This document shows positions 22,048-30,628 of a DNA stretch of 64,000 nt, piece after piece. The notes under the pieces are model-generated. The model searched no databases. It had not been told where the DNA came from and saw nothing but the letters and a program-made list of their open reading frames with translations. Each line of letters starts with the position of its first letter. Position 1 is the first letter of the stretch. The position numbers and the translations under genes are program-made. Source of the stretch: Ferrigenium kumadai (lineage in GTDB: Bacteria > Pseudomonadota > Gammaproteobacteria > Burkholderiales > Gallionellaceae); NCBI RefSeq assembly GCF_018324385.1, contig NZ_AP019536.1, positions 2,232,001 through 2,296,000 of the forward strand. The letters run 5' to 3'.

Positions 22048-22647
22048 ATGACTCACCGCTCCCGTGGCTTCACATTGATCGAATTGCTGGCGGCGCTGGT
22101 CATCATGGCGCTGCTGTCTATTGCCGGTTATCGCGGACTGGATGCGGTGTTGCAAACGCGCGAGCACATCGCGCAGGAAACCCGCAAGTGGCAGCATCTG
22201 GCCTTCTGTTTTTCACGCCTGGAACAGGATGTGGCTCAAGCCATCCATCGCCCGGTACAAGACCAGGACGGGCGGACCCAGCCGGAGTGGGTGGGTCGCA
22301 CCGTGGCAGTGGCGAATAATGAGGCGGAACTGACATTCACCCGCACCGGGGTTCCTGGCGAAGGCGAGAACATGCTGGCACCGCAGCGCATCGGCTACCG
22401 CTTGCAGCAGGGCTCTATCGTCCTGCTACGGTGGCCTTTCCCGGACCAGGCGCCGCGTACCGAACCTGTACGCTACCCACTGCTGGAAGGAGTCCGCGAG
22501 TTCCATCTGCGCCATCTCGATACCAACGGAAACTGGCTGGAGCAATGGCCGTCCGAAGAGACGGCCGGCAACTTGCCCACAGCACTTGAAGTGGCAGTGA
22601 CGCTTGCCAGCGGAGAAAAGATCACACGGGTGTTCGCACTGCAATGA
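22048..22647 (+). CDS. gspJ: Minor pseudopilin GspJ
   Basis: 199 residues with a very short leader, MTHRSRG, cleavage before FTLIELLAAL (Glu12) and the GspJ segment FSRLEQDVAQAI. It is part of the pseudopilus tip with GspI and GspK. The length matches the family. It overlaps gspK by four bases (ATGA), again indicating coupling. Confidence 0.92.
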   Translation: MTHRSRGFTLIELLAALVIMALLSIAGYRGLDAVLQTREHIAQETRKWQHLAFCFSRLEQDVAQAIHRPVQDQDGRTQPEWVGRTVAVANNEAELTFTRTGVPGEGENMLAPQRIGYRLQQGSIVLLRWPFPDQAPRTEPVRYPLLEGVREFHLRHLDTNGNWLEQWPSEETAGNLPTALEVAVTLASGEKITRVFALQ

Positions 22648-23561
22648 GACCATCCAGACAACACGGTGTGGCGATCATCATGGTGCTGCTCATCGTCGCG
22701 CTCGCCACCTCGCTCGCCGCCTTCATGGCAACACAGCAGAATCTGTGGCTGCGCCAGGTAGAAAGCCAGTTCGAACGCGCCCAGGCGCGTCGCATCGGCA
22801 TTGCCGCGATAGATTGGGCGCGCGCCGTCCTGGCCGACGATGCGCGCGCCAGCAGCATAGACCATGAGAAAGAAATATGGGCGATGCGCCTGCCCGCCCA
22901 GCCGGTGGAAAACGGCGAAGTGACCGGCGTGATCGAGGACCGTCAAGGCCTGTTCAACCTGAATAATCTGGTTCGCAACGGCGCCACGAGCGCACCCGAT
23001 GTGGCTCAATTCCAGAAGTTGCTGGGAATGCTCGGCTTGCCCGTCGAACTGGCAACCACCCTGGCGGACTGGATGGATGCAGACAGCGAAGCGCAGTATC
23101 CGGGCGGAGCAGAGGATGCATATTACCTCGCGCTCCCGCGCCCTTATCGCGCAGCGAACCGCCCCTTGGCAGAAATCGGCGAACTGTCGCTGGTAAAAGG
23201 ATTCGACAGCCGCACCATCGAACGGTTGCGCCCCTTCGTGGCGGTCCTGCCGGTCCTTGGGGCCATCAACGTCAATTTTGCGCCACCGGAAGTGCTGGCG
23301 GCAGTAGTGGGAAACATGAACCTGGCGGATGCCCGCCTGATGGTGCAACAACGCAGCGTTCGTCCGTTCAAGGATGTGGCGGATTTCAGACAGCGGCTGC
23401 CGCATGGGGGGATACAAGTGTCAGACCTTAACATCACGATAAGCAGCCAATTTTTCCTGGTGACCGGCCGCGGCAGCGTGGGGCGAGCACAGGTCACCGC
23501 ACAGGCATTGCTGCAACGCACGGGCGGCTGGCCCACTGTCGTATGGCAGAGTGTCCAATGA
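22644..23561 (+). CDS. gspK: Minor pseudopilin GspK
   Basis: 305 residues; leader MRPSRQHG, then VAIIMVLLIVALATSLAAF. Mature position 5 is Met instead of Glu, as expected for GspK, which generally lacks the conserved glutamate and caps the pseudopilus. A large globular domain follows, with the family segment GVIEDRQGLFNLNNLV and a helix-hairpin-helix-like part near the C-terminus. It overlaps gspL by four bases (ATGA). Confidence 0.93.
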   Translation: MRPSRQHGVAIIMVLLIVALATSLAAFMATQQNLWLRQVESQFERAQARRIGIAAIDWARAVLADDARASSIDHEKEIWAMRLPAQPVENGEVTGVIEDRQGLFNLNNLVRNGATSAPDVAQFQKLLGMLGLPVELATTLADWMDADSEAQYPGGAEDAYYLALPRPYRAANRPLAEIGELSLVKGFDSRTIERLRPFVAVLPVLGAINVNFAPPEVLAAVVGNMNLADARLMVQQRSVRPFKDVADFRQRLPHGGIQVSDLNITISSQFFLVTGRGSVGRAQVTAQALLQRTGGWPTVVWQSVQ

Positions 23562-24799
23562 GCATCCTGCGCATCTATTTTTCCGGCAGTTGGCGCGACA
23601 GCACCTCACCCTGTCCCTGGGCGCTGTGCGAAGAAAACGGCACCGTCCTGCAATCCGGTAACGATCCGCTCGCGGCCCTGCCCAAAGGCAAGGAATGCAT
23701 TGCCATCGCCGCACCGGATCGCGTGCTGAGCATCAGCGCCAAGCTGCCGCCTGGTTCGCGCCGCCGATGGCAGGCAGCACTTCCGTTCGCAGCGGAGGAG
23801 CACACCCTGCCCGACCCGGAAGACAGCCATGTGGTGCCTGGCCCTGCACTGGCGGATGGCCACATGCTGATTGCCGTCGTGGACAAGCCTTGGCTCAGGC
23901 GCATTGTCGAGGCGTGCCGCACGGCGAACCTGCCCTTGCGCCGGATGGTTCCGGAGACATTCCTGCCTCCACTCGCGCCGGAGACGTGGACTCTGATGTG
24001 GGATGGCAGCAGCGGCTTCATGCGCACGGGTGCAGCCAGCGGCATGGCGCTCGACACCGGTGGCCCCCATACCGCCCCACTCGCTCTGCACCTGAGCCTG
24101 AATTCTGCCCGGAATAATTCACCGGCATCCTTGCCGGGAAAGATCGAGGTGCGCTTCCCTCAGCATGTTCCCGAAGCACAACGCATCTTGCCGCAATGGA
24201 ACCTGCCCACCATCCTTTCCGCAGGGCCTGTCTGGGATTGGCGGCGCGCACCCGTACCCGCGGACGCCCTGAACCTGCTTTGGGGCGACTTCGCGCCCCG
24301 CGCCAGGATCAGCGAATGGTGGCCGCAATTGCGACCCGCCGCCCTGATACTGCTGGCCGCGCTCGGCGTGGAAGCCATCGGCGCCAACATCGAATGGGCC
24401 TTGCTCGCACATGAAAAGAAAACACTGACGCAGGACATGGAGCGCAGCTTCCGCACCGCATTCGGCGAAGCCGGAACGCTGGTCAATGCCCCATTGCAGA
24501 TGCAGCGCAACCTGGCGGACTTGCGCCACAGCGCCGGCTTGCCGGACGACGGCGACTTCCTGCCACTACTCGACGCATCAGCTCCAACACTTGCCACGCT
24601 GCCTGCGGGCAGCGTTCGCGGACTGCACTACGAATCCGGACGGTTCGACGTGGATATCAAGCTGAGTCGCGGCAGCGATATCCAGGACTTGCGGCAGCAC
24701 CTGCAAAACAAGGGGCTCGGCGTACAGATAGGCGACATCCATGATGTAGGGGACGGCGCCGAAGCACGCCTGACACTGCTGCCGGGAGATGGCCGATGA
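23558..24799 (+). CDS. gspL: Type II secretion protein GspL
   Basis: 413 residues. The cytoplasmic actin-like domain is at residues about 1-235. A membrane helix follows near 260-280 (PAALILLAALGVEAIGA), then a periplasmic ferredoxin-like domain. GspL anchors GspE to the membrane platform. The ATG at 23558 overlaps the gspK stop, so the five extra upstream residues of the open frame are discarded. It overlaps gspM by four bases. Confidence 0.88.
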   Translation: MSILRIYFSGSWRDSTSPCPWALCEENGTVLQSGNDPLAALPKGKECIAIAAPDRVLSISAKLPPGSRRRWQAALPFAAEEHTLPDPEDSHVVPGPALADGHMLIAVVDKPWLRRIVEACRTANLPLRRMVPETFLPPLAPETWTLMWDGSSGFMRTGAASGMALDTGGPHTAPLALHLSLNSARNNSPASLPGKIEVRFPQHVPEAQRILPQWNLPTILSAGPVWDWRRAPVPADALNLLWGDFAPRARISEWWPQLRPAALILLAALGVEAIGANIEWALLAHEKKTLTQDMERSFRTAFGEAGTLVNAPLQMQRNLADLRHSAGLPDDGDFLPLLDASAPTLATLPAGSVRGLHYESGRFDVDIKLSRGSDIQDLRQHLQNKGLGVQIGDIHDVGDGAEARLTLLPGDGR

Positions 24800-25308
24800 A
24801 AGCGCGCTGGCAAGCCTTCAAGAAACGCCATTGGGATGGCCGCGCATCGAGCGAGCGACGCGCCATCGCCCTCGGGGCGCTGGCACTGTCGCCACTATTT
24901 GCCTATTTGCTGGTCTGGCAACCGGCGCATGTCGCTGGCACCAAGTTGCGAGACAGCGTCCCCGCAATGCGCGCCCAGGCGGCGCATCTGCGCGCCCAGG
25001 CGGCAGAGGCCGAAACGCTGCGCCACCATCCGAAACCAGCCGTGCTCGACGCCAACGCACTGAAGACGGCCATCGAGGAATCCGCCGTGCGTCACCAGAT
25101 GCGCGATGCCCTGACCAGCCTCGATGCGCAGCAACCCAACGCCGCGCGCATCACGCTTGCTGCAGTTCCTTTCGAGCAGTGGCTGAACTGGCTGCGCAAC
25201 CTGCAACAGGAGCAACACATCCGCGCGGAATCGGTCGGCATCGCAGCGTTGCCGCAAACCGGCATGGTGAAGATCAACGCCACGCTGACCAACGGCGGAG
25301 CTCAGTAA
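24796..25308 (+). CDS. gspM: Type II secretion protein GspM
   Basis: 170 residues. A basic cytoplasmic N-terminus (MKARWQAFKKRHWDGR) leads into one membrane helix near 24-42. A periplasmic coiled segment and a small ferredoxin-like domain ending KINATLTNGG follow. GspM pairs with GspL in the inner-membrane platform. It overlaps gspL by four bases, and gspN follows two bases after its stop. Confidence 0.87.
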   Translation: MKARWQAFKKRHWDGRASSERRAIALGALALSPLFAYLLVWQPAHVAGTKLRDSVPAMRAQAAHLRAQAAEAETLRHHPKPAVLDANALKTAIEESAVRHQMRDALTSLDAQQPNAARITLAAVPFEQWLNWLRNLQQEQHIRAESVGIAALPQTGMVKINATLTNGGAQ

Positions 25309-25310
25309 AA

Positions 25311-26063
25311 ATGGGCAAGCGAGTATTTGCCATTTTCGCCCTCGTCTATCTGCTCACCCTGCTCATCACGGCACCCGCATCCTTGCTGGACAAGGTGCTG
25401 CAACATGCATCCCAAGACCGCCTGCTGCTGGCGAATGCCAGCGGCACAGTATGGAGCGGTTCCGCCACTCCCGCCCTGCGCACACAAGATGGCCGTCTCG
25501 TTGCCCTGCCCTTGTTGCGCTGGAAGATTGCCGTGCCGTCCCTGTTCACCGGAAAAATCCAGACAATGCTCCAATGGGAGGGCCAGCCTCCTGCCTCCGC
25601 AACGGAAGCCGTCATCTCTTTCAATCAGGTCGAATTGCATCATGCGATGCTCCAGCTCCCGGCACGGATGCTGGAGGAAACCTCGACCATGCTCAAGCCG
25701 GCCCAGTTTCGCGGGCAACTCCAGATACAGGGCGACCATCTCGTATTCTCAAGCCGCGGCGTGGAAGGATCCGCCATTGTCGACTGGCGGCAGGCAAGCT
25801 CCGCTCTCAGCAGCATCGCGCCGCTGGGCGACTACCGCCTGGCGCTGAATGGCTCAGGCGACCGCCTCCATATCGGATTGACGACAAGCTCGGGGATATT
25901 GCTGCTGGAGGGCGATGGAAACTGGCTGGCAGGACGGGGACTGGAGTTTCATGGAAAGGCGCAGGCTTCCGCGGGAAACTATGACAACCTTACCGAACTG
26001 CTGCACCACCTCGGCCCGGAAATCTCTCCCGGGGTGCATGGCTTCAGCCTGACCCCACTTTAA
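25311..26063 (+). CDS. gspN: Type II secretion protein GspN
   Basis: 250 residues with an N-terminal membrane helix (VFAIFALVYLLTLLITAP) followed by a beta-rich periplasmic domain containing ASGTVWSGSA, a recurring GspN motif. GspN is present only in some T2SS and its role is not settled. The ATG at 25311 directly follows gspM. It is the last gene of the plus-strand operon, and a weak terminator-like hairpin follows. Confidence 0.85.
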   Translation: MGKRVFAIFALVYLLTLLITAPASLLDKVLQHASQDRLLLANASGTVWSGSATPALRTQDGRLVALPLLRWKIAVPSLFTGKIQTMLQWEGQPPASATEAVISFNQVELHHAMLQLPARMLEETSTMLKPAQFRGQLQIQGDHLVFSSRGVEGSAIVDWRQASSALSSIAPLGDYRLALNGSGDRLHIGLTTSSGILLLEGDGNWLAGRGLEFHGKAQASAGNYDNLTELLHHLGPEISPGVHGFSLTPL

Positions 26064-26111
26064 CCGTTCTTCGTGCTGCTCCAATACCGCCAATAACAAC
26101 GCATCTGCGAA

Positions 26112-26136
26112 TCGGGTGAAACCCGACTTGTTTGTT
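26112..26136 (+). terminator. Likely terminator of gspGHIJKLMN
   Basis: A perfect 6-bp stem, TCGGGT/ACCCGA with a GAA loop, is followed by CTTGTTTGTT. It lies 48 bases after gspN. The stem is short and the T tract is interrupted, so termination may be partial. Confidence 0.5.
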
Positions 26137-26219
26137 ACTGCATATGCGATTTACCGTTATCCTTGGAAAACTTTATCCGCGTTCGAATTTGTGTCCCACA
26201 TTTCATATTCACATCAGAC

Positions 26220-27326
26220 ATGAAAGAAGACCCTAGCAAAGAGGCAGTGCGGCGTCTCCAGGCATTGATCCTTCGCGAGACCGGTGCACCACTCAACCCC
26301 TCGACCAATGCCGAGATGGCCTCTATCGTCCAGAGTGCATGCGGCGCTGTCGGCGAACAAATCAGAGAGGCCGAGCCGGAGCGTTCCTTCGTGCAGCGCG
26401 AGGTCACTATCCTGCTCGCCGATCTGAGGGGCTTTACCGCCATCACTGCCACGCTTCCCGCGGGAGCCGTGATTCCACTGCTCAATCGCTGTCTGGGGCG
26501 CATGAACGAAATAGTCTCCCGTCATCAGGGTGTCATCGACAAGTTCATGGGCGATTCCATCATGGTGCTGTTCGGCGTGCCGGACAAGCGACCGGATGAT
26601 GTGCAACGTGCACTGGCTTGCGCTGTCGAGATGCAACTCGCGATGGTGGAGATCAACAATCAGGACCACCAGGAAGGCATGCCGGAGCTATCCATGGGCA
26701 TCGGCATCAATACCGGCAACGTCACGGCCGGGAAGATCGGATCGGACTTCTACTCCGAATATACGGTGATCGGCAATGAAGTGAACCTGACCTCGCGTAT
26801 CGAAGCCTTCAGTCTGCGCGGCCAGATCCTGATCAGTGAACCCACCTTTGATCGCTGCCGTGATTTCATCACGGTCAGCGAAGCGATGGAGGTATTCGTC
26901 AAGGGCAAGGCGCAATCCGTCAGATTGCGCGAGTTGTATGCGATACCCTCATTGAATCTCGAAGTGCCGCGAATGCGAAAGGAGACCCGCCATAGCCGAC
27001 GCCTGGAAGTCCGGCTGCCCTGCTCTTTCAGGCTCATTCAAAACAAGGTGGTGATGCCGAAGATATACAGCGCCACCATCCGCGACATCGGCTATTTCGG
27101 CGTGTTGATGGAAACCGATCAGCTGCTCAAGGCATACGATGATATAAAACTCGAATTCGATCTTCCTCTGGTCGATTTCAAGGCATCCGACATCTACGGG
27201 AAAGTGGTCGAATTGGAACACGACAAAAGCGGCCATCTCGCAGGCATCGAATTCACCTCCATCAGCCACGAGACCAACATGAAACTCCAGCTGTACGTGC
27301 AGTTGCTGGTGATGGCATCGGAATAG
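26220..27326 (+). CDS. Class III adenylate/guanylate cyclase fused to a C-terminal PilZ domain
   Basis: 368 residues. The cyclase domain spans about residues 55-235. Metal-binding Asp residues sit in LLADLRGFTA and KFMGDSIMVLFG, with GIGINTGNVTAGKIGSD and the transition-state arginine segment NEVNLTSRIEAF also visible. A PilZ domain follows at about 258-365, with the arginine motif RRLEVR and DIGYFG where canonical PilZ has [D/N]xSxxG, so Ser is replaced by Gly. There is no membrane helix, so it is cytoplasmic. The layout suggests cAMP (or cGMP) synthesis controlled by a PilZ-bound ligand such as c-di-GMP. That link is inference. The start is ATG at 26220; a TTG at 26163 would add 19 residues. 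Confidence 0.9.
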   Translation: MKEDPSKEAVRRLQALILRETGAPLNPSTNAEMASIVQSACGAVGEQIREAEPERSFVQREVTILLADLRGFTAITATLPAGAVIPLLNRCLGRMNEIVSRHQGVIDKFMGDSIMVLFGVPDKRPDDVQRALACAVEMQLAMVEINNQDHQEGMPELSMGIGINTGNVTAGKIGSDFYSEYTVIGNEVNLTSRIEAFSLRGQILISEPTFDRCRDFITVSEAMEVFVKGKAQSVRLRELYAIPSLNLEVPRMRKETRHSRRLEVRLPCSFRLIQNKVVMPKIYSATIRDIGYFGVLMETDQLLKAYDDIKLEFDLPLVDFKASDIYGKVVELEHDKSGHLAGIEFTSISHETNMKLQLYVQLLVMASE

Positions 27327-27390
27327 CGCAGTTAAAATTTAAACACGCCGCGCCTGCCACAAACCAGCCGACTTTCAGCCTCCCGAAAGG

Positions 27391-28449
27391 TCAAATCTTC
27401 TCCGACACCCCCGCCTCGGCGAACGTCGCCATACCGCTGTGCAACGCGCAGGCCAGCCGGATGAGCGGCACGGCCACCGCCGCACCGCTGCCCTCGCCCA
27501 GGCGCATGCCCAGATTCAGCAGCGGCTCCGCGTGCAATGCCTCTAGCAGCAGCGTGTGTCCGGGCTCGGCGGAGTGGTGCGCGAACAGCAGCCAGTCCGC
27601 CACGCCGGGATTGATGCGCACGGCAATGAGTGCCGCGGCGCTGGCGATATAGCCGTCAACCAGCACGGGGATACCTTGCTGCGCGCTGCCGATGAAGGCA
27701 CCGGTGAGCGCGGCGATCTCAAAGCCGCCGAGGCGGCGCAGCACTTCCCTCGGCTCATTCAGGTGCGACGCATGCAACGCCAGCACACGCGCGATGACTT
27801 GCGCCTTGTGCTGCACACCGGCATGATCGAGGCCGGTGCCGGGACCGGCGAGTTGCTGCGGCGACAGGCCCAGCAGGGCGCAGGCGAGCGCGGCCGCTGA
27901 GGTGGTGTTGGCGATGCCCATTTCCCCGCCGATATACAGTTGCGCGCCCGCCTGTTGCGCCCTATCCGCACTGTCGCGTCCAGCCTGCAGCGCCGCTTCC
28001 AGCTGGCTTTCTGTCATCGCAGGTTGTTGTGCGAAGTTGGCTGTGCCCTTGCCGAGGTTGCATTGCAGCACACTGGGCAGGTCGCCGGTTTCGAATGCGG
28101 TACCGAGGTTCACTACTTCCAGTTTCGCGCTGAGTTGTTTCGCCAGCACACTGATCGCCGCTCCACCGCGCGCGAAGTTCTTCACCATCTCCGCCGTCAC
28201 CGCCTGCGGGAAGGCCGACACGCCTTCCTGCGCGATGCCGTGGTCGCCGGCGAACACGCCGATGAATACGCCTTCAACCTGCGGCTTCTCGCTTCCCTGC
28301 ATCGCAGCGAACTGGATCGCCAGTCCTTCCAGCCTGCCCAGCGCGCCGGGCGGCTTGGTCAGCTGCTGCTGGCGCGCTTGCGCGGCAGCGCGCGCGGCTT
28401 CATCCAATGGTTTGATGGCCTGTCGCAGCCAATCCGTCCTCGTTTCCAT
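27391..28449 (-). CDS. cobT: Nicotinate-nucleotide:dimethylbenzimidazole phosphoribosyltransferase
   Basis: 352 residues. The family landmarks are [12 protein letters not shown] near the N-terminus, [17 protein letters not shown], and the catalytic glutamate region LGEGSGAA near the C-terminus. It makes alpha-ribazole-phosphate from the lower-ligand base and nicotinate mononucleotide. The ATG at 28449 has GGGAG five bases upstream. The longer open frame is REP-repeat translation (VGAGLAR type) and is discarded. It is the last gene of the riboswitch-led B12 operon, separated from cobU by the REP pair. Confidence 0.94.
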   Translation of the reverse strand: METRTDWLRQAIKPLDEAARAAAQARQQQLTKPPGALGRLEGLAIQFAAMQGSEKPQVEGVFIGVFAGDHGIAQEGVSAFPQAVTAEMVKNFARGGAAISVLAKQLSAKLEVVNLGTAFETGDLPSVLQCNLGKGTANFAQQPAMTESQLEAALQAGRDSADRAQQAGAQLYIGGEMGIANTTSAAALACALLGLSPQQLAGPGTGLDHAGVQHKAQVIARVLALHASHLNEPREVLRRLGGFEIAALTGAFIGSAQQGIPVLVDGYIASAAALIAVRINPGVADWLLFAHHSAEPGHTLLLEALHAEPLLNLGMRLGEGSGAAVAVPLIRLACALHSGMATFAEAGVSEKI

Positions 28450-28480
28450 CTTTGCTCCCAAAGTTTCCGATAACCAGCCT

Positions 28481-28536
28481 GTAGGAGCGGGCCTTGCCCG
28501 CGAAGGTAGCCAGTCGCGGGCAAGGCCCGCTCCTAC
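28481..28536. repeat. REP pair (REPIN/BIME-like): 23-bp perfect inverted repeat
   Basis: GTAGGAGCGGGCCTTGCC at 28481-28498 continues to 28503. Its exact complement occupies 28514-28536, with a 10-base loop. Each arm also folds on itself (GCGGGC-CTT-GCCCGC), which is the REP architecture known from Pseudomonas and related bacteria (GTAGGAGCG...). The right arm overlaps the cobU stop codon at 28533-28535. It could stabilise or attenuate the mRNA between cobU and cobT. Confidence 0.9.
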
Positions 28537-29045
28537 CCTTTCAAAACCAGCGGCAAGCCCGCCACCGTCATAACCACTTTGTCGCATCGTGCAGCGACGG
28601 CCTGATGCAGCCGGCCGGCCTCGTCGCAATAGCGCCTCGTCAGTTCGCCCAACGGCACCACGCCCATGCCAGTCTCGTTGCTCACCAGAATGACCGTCCC
28701 CGGCAGTTTCGGCAGCGCATCCAACAGTGCGTCCACTTCCTGCCGCAGCCGTGCCTCATCATCCAGGCACAATAGATTTGTCAGCCACAGCGTCAGACAA
28801 TCCAGCAATATGCAGTGTCCATCCACGGCATGGCGCTGCAAGGAAGCGGCGAGTGCAATGGGTTCTTCCACCAGCAGCCAGTGATCGGGACGCTGCGACT
28901 GATGATGCGCGATGCGCTGCCGCATCTCGTCGTCCTGCGCCGTGGCGGTGGCGACATAGGTGACCGGCAGGTTCGTCGCTTGCGCATGCTGCTCGGCGAG
29001 ACGGCTCTTGCCGGAACGCATGCCGCCCAAAATGAGTTCCTTCAT
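28533..29045 (-). CDS. cobU: Adenosylcobinamide kinase / adenosylcobinamide-phosphate guanylyltransferase
   Basis: 170 residues with P-loop GGMRSGKS at residues 6-13, the THE-like central part and [12 protein letters not shown] near 133, all typical of CobU. It phosphorylates adenosylcobinamide and then attaches GMP. The ATG at 29045 overlaps the cbiP stop (ATGA). The stop codon and final glycine lie at the REP arm, so the natural 3' end seems to have been trimmed or replaced by the repeat; the length is still within the family range. Confidence 0.93.
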   Translation of the reverse strand: MKELILGGMRSGKSRLAEQHAQATNLPVTYVATATAQDDEMRQRIAHHQSQRPDHWLLVEEPIALAASLQRHAVDGHCILLDCLTLWLTNLLCLDDEARLRQEVDALLDALPKLPGTVILVSNETGMGVVPLGELTRRYCDEAGRLHQAVAARCDKVVMTVAGLPLVLKG

Positions 29046-30628
29046 GTCTTTACTCCCAGCAATTGCAGTATGCGCGGCATGTCGAGATGCGATTCCAGTG
29101 CATCGGCCAGCCGCTCCAGATTCTGTTCGCGCAGCGCGTGGTAGTCGATGGACTGGGGCGCCTGCAGTCCGGCCCACTCGAGCAGCGAAGCGCAGGCCTG
29201 CGGCGATTCGAACACGCCGTGCAGATAAGTCGCCATGATCTGCCCGTCGCCAGATATCGCACCGTCATCGCGGCGGTCATCTAGCTGCGCGAAGGGGCGC
29301 TGCAACGCAGCGCCTTCACTGATACCCGCATGGATCTCATAGCCGCTCACCGGGACATCGCCCTGTGCCAGCACGCCCCGCACGTTATGCAACTGCTTGT
29401 TTGGTTGCAGCGTAGTGGTGAAATCCAGATAGCCGAACCCGTCGCTGTTGCCGGGCTCGCCTTCGATGCCATGCGGGTCGTGGATGGCACGGCCGAGCAT
29501 CTGCAGCCCGCCGCAGATGCCCAGCAGTTTGCCGCCATAACGCAGATGGCGCGCAAGGTATTCTTCCCAGCCTTGTGCGCGCAGCCAGTCCAGGTCAGCG
29601 CGCACATTCTTGCTGCCTGGCAGGATCACCAGGTCTGCAGGAGATGGTGTTTCGTTTGGTGCGACGAAACGGAGTTCCACCTGCGGATGCAACCGCAGCG
29701 GGTCGAAGTCGGTGTGATTGCTGATGTGCGGCAGCGCGGGGACGACGACGCTCAGTTTACCCTCCCCCCCAGCCGGCTGCGCCCCCCTCGCTACGCTCTC
29801 CCCGCAAGCGGGAGAGGGGAGTGCATCCTCGGCCTCGAGGTGCAGGCCGTGCAGATAAGGCAGCACACCCAGCACCGGCTTGCCGGTATGCGCCTCCAGC
29901 CAGTCCAGCCCCGACTGCAACAATGAAATATCGCCGCGGAAGCGGTTGATGACGAAGCCCTGCACGCGCGTCCGTTCGCTCTCGGAGAGCAGCGCCAGCG
30001 TGCCGACAAGGTGCGCGAACACGCCGCCGCGATCGATGTCGGCGACCAATATCACCGGGCAATCCACCGCTTCGGCAAAGCCCATGTTGGCGATATCGCC
30101 CTCGCGCAGATTGATCTCGGCAGGACTGCCCGCACCTTCCACGACGACGACCGGATATCGTCCGCTCAGGCGCCGGTGCGACTCCAGCACCGCCGCACGC
30201 GCCGTCTGTTTGTATGCGTGATATTCCAGAGCATCCATGTTGCCGATGGCGCGTCCGTGGATGATGACCTGCGCGCCGGTGTCGCTGTTGGGCTTGAGCA
30301 ACACGGGATTCATGTCGGTGTGCGGCGCAAGATGCGCGGCGTGCGCCTGCACCGCCTGCGCTCGACCGATCTCTCCGCCGTCCGCAGTAACCGCGCTGTT
30401 CAGCGCCATGTTCTGCGGCTTGAACGGAGCGACACTCAGGCCACGGCGCACCAGCGAACGGCACAGCCCCGCCACCAGCGTGCTTTTGCCTGCGTCGGAA
30501 GTGGCGCCCTGGATCATCAAAGTACGGGCGGTCATCTTGGTTTGCATGGTAAGAGCACGCCTTGCGGGCGACTGTTCTTCCTGTTCGCGAGCAGGGCTCG
30601 CTCCTACAGGTGATACGTTCGAGTTCAT
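29042..30628 (-). CDS. cbiP: Cobyric acid synthase (adenosylcobyrinate a,c-diamide amidotransferase)
   Basis: 528 residues if begun at ATG 30628. The family core starts at [19 protein letters not shown] (residue about 33). The N-terminal ATPase domain has the P-loop [10 protein letters not shown]. The C-terminal class I glutamine amidotransferase domain has nucleophile Cys in [12 protein letters not shown] and a His near GYEIHAG. It amidates four side chains of the corrin ring. ATG 30628 has GAGGTG five bases upstream and overlaps the cobD stop (ATGA) like its operon neighbours. The first 30 residues are then REP-encoded and not conserved; starts at 30547 or 30535 would fit the family better. 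A second repeat adds about 20 residues in the middle. Confidence 0.9.
   Translation of the reverse strand: MNSNVSPVGASPAREQEEQSPARRALTMQTKMTARTLMIQGATSDAGKSTLVAGLCRSLVRRGLSVAPFKPQNMALNSAVTADGGEIGRAQAVQAHAAHLAPHTDMNPVLLKPNSDTGAQVIIHGRAIGNMDALEYHAYKQTARAAVLESHRRLSGRYPVVVVEGAGSPAEINLREGDIANMGFAEAVDCPVILVADIDRGGVFAHLVGTLALLSESERTRVQGFVINRFRGDISLLQSGLDWLEAHTGKPVLGVLPYLHGLHLEAEDALPSPACGESVARGAQPAGGEGKLSVVVPALPHISNHTDFDPLRLHPQVELRFVAPNETPSPADLVILPGSKNVRADLDWLRAQGWEEYLARHLRYGGKLLGICGGLQMLGRAIHDPHGIEGEPGNSDGFGYLDFTTTLQPNKQLHNVRGVLAQGDVPVSGYEIHAGISEGAALQRPFAQLDDRRDDGAISGDGQIMATYLHGVFESPQACASLLEWAGLQAPQSIDYHALREQNLERLADALESHLDMPRILQLLGVKT
29759..29823. repeat. Palindromic repeat read in frame inside cbiP
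   Basis: On the minus strand this segment starts with CTCTCCCGCTTGCGGGGAG, a near-perfect hairpin, and continues GC-rich to a GGGGGGAGGG end. It is translated as [20 protein letters not shown] between the conserved CbiP parts LHLEAEDAL and [10 protein letters not shown]. Similar hairpin repeats giving SPA..GE peptides are common between genes in proteobacteria, so I read it as an inserted repeat. The boundaries are approximate. Confidence 0.6.
30584..30608. repeat. Single REP sequence at the start of cbiP
   Basis: On the minus strand the sequence begins TGTAGGAGCGAGCCCTGCTC and ends CGCGAA. It is the same family as the REP pair at 28481-28536, with hairpin GCGAGC-CCT-GCTCGC. It sits 20 bases inside the ATG (30628) that overlaps the cobD stop, and before the conserved CbiP N-terminus. 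It is open in the cbiP frame ([12 protein letters not shown]). Confidence 0.85.

Noticed and set aside
28450..28629. N-terminal extension of cobT
   Set aside because: It is translation of the REP pair, and a good Shine-Dalgarno supports ATG at 28449.
28481..30608. REP copies considered as a CRISPR array
   Set aside because: Only three copies, irregular spacing, palindromic and partly in coding sequence; no cas genes.
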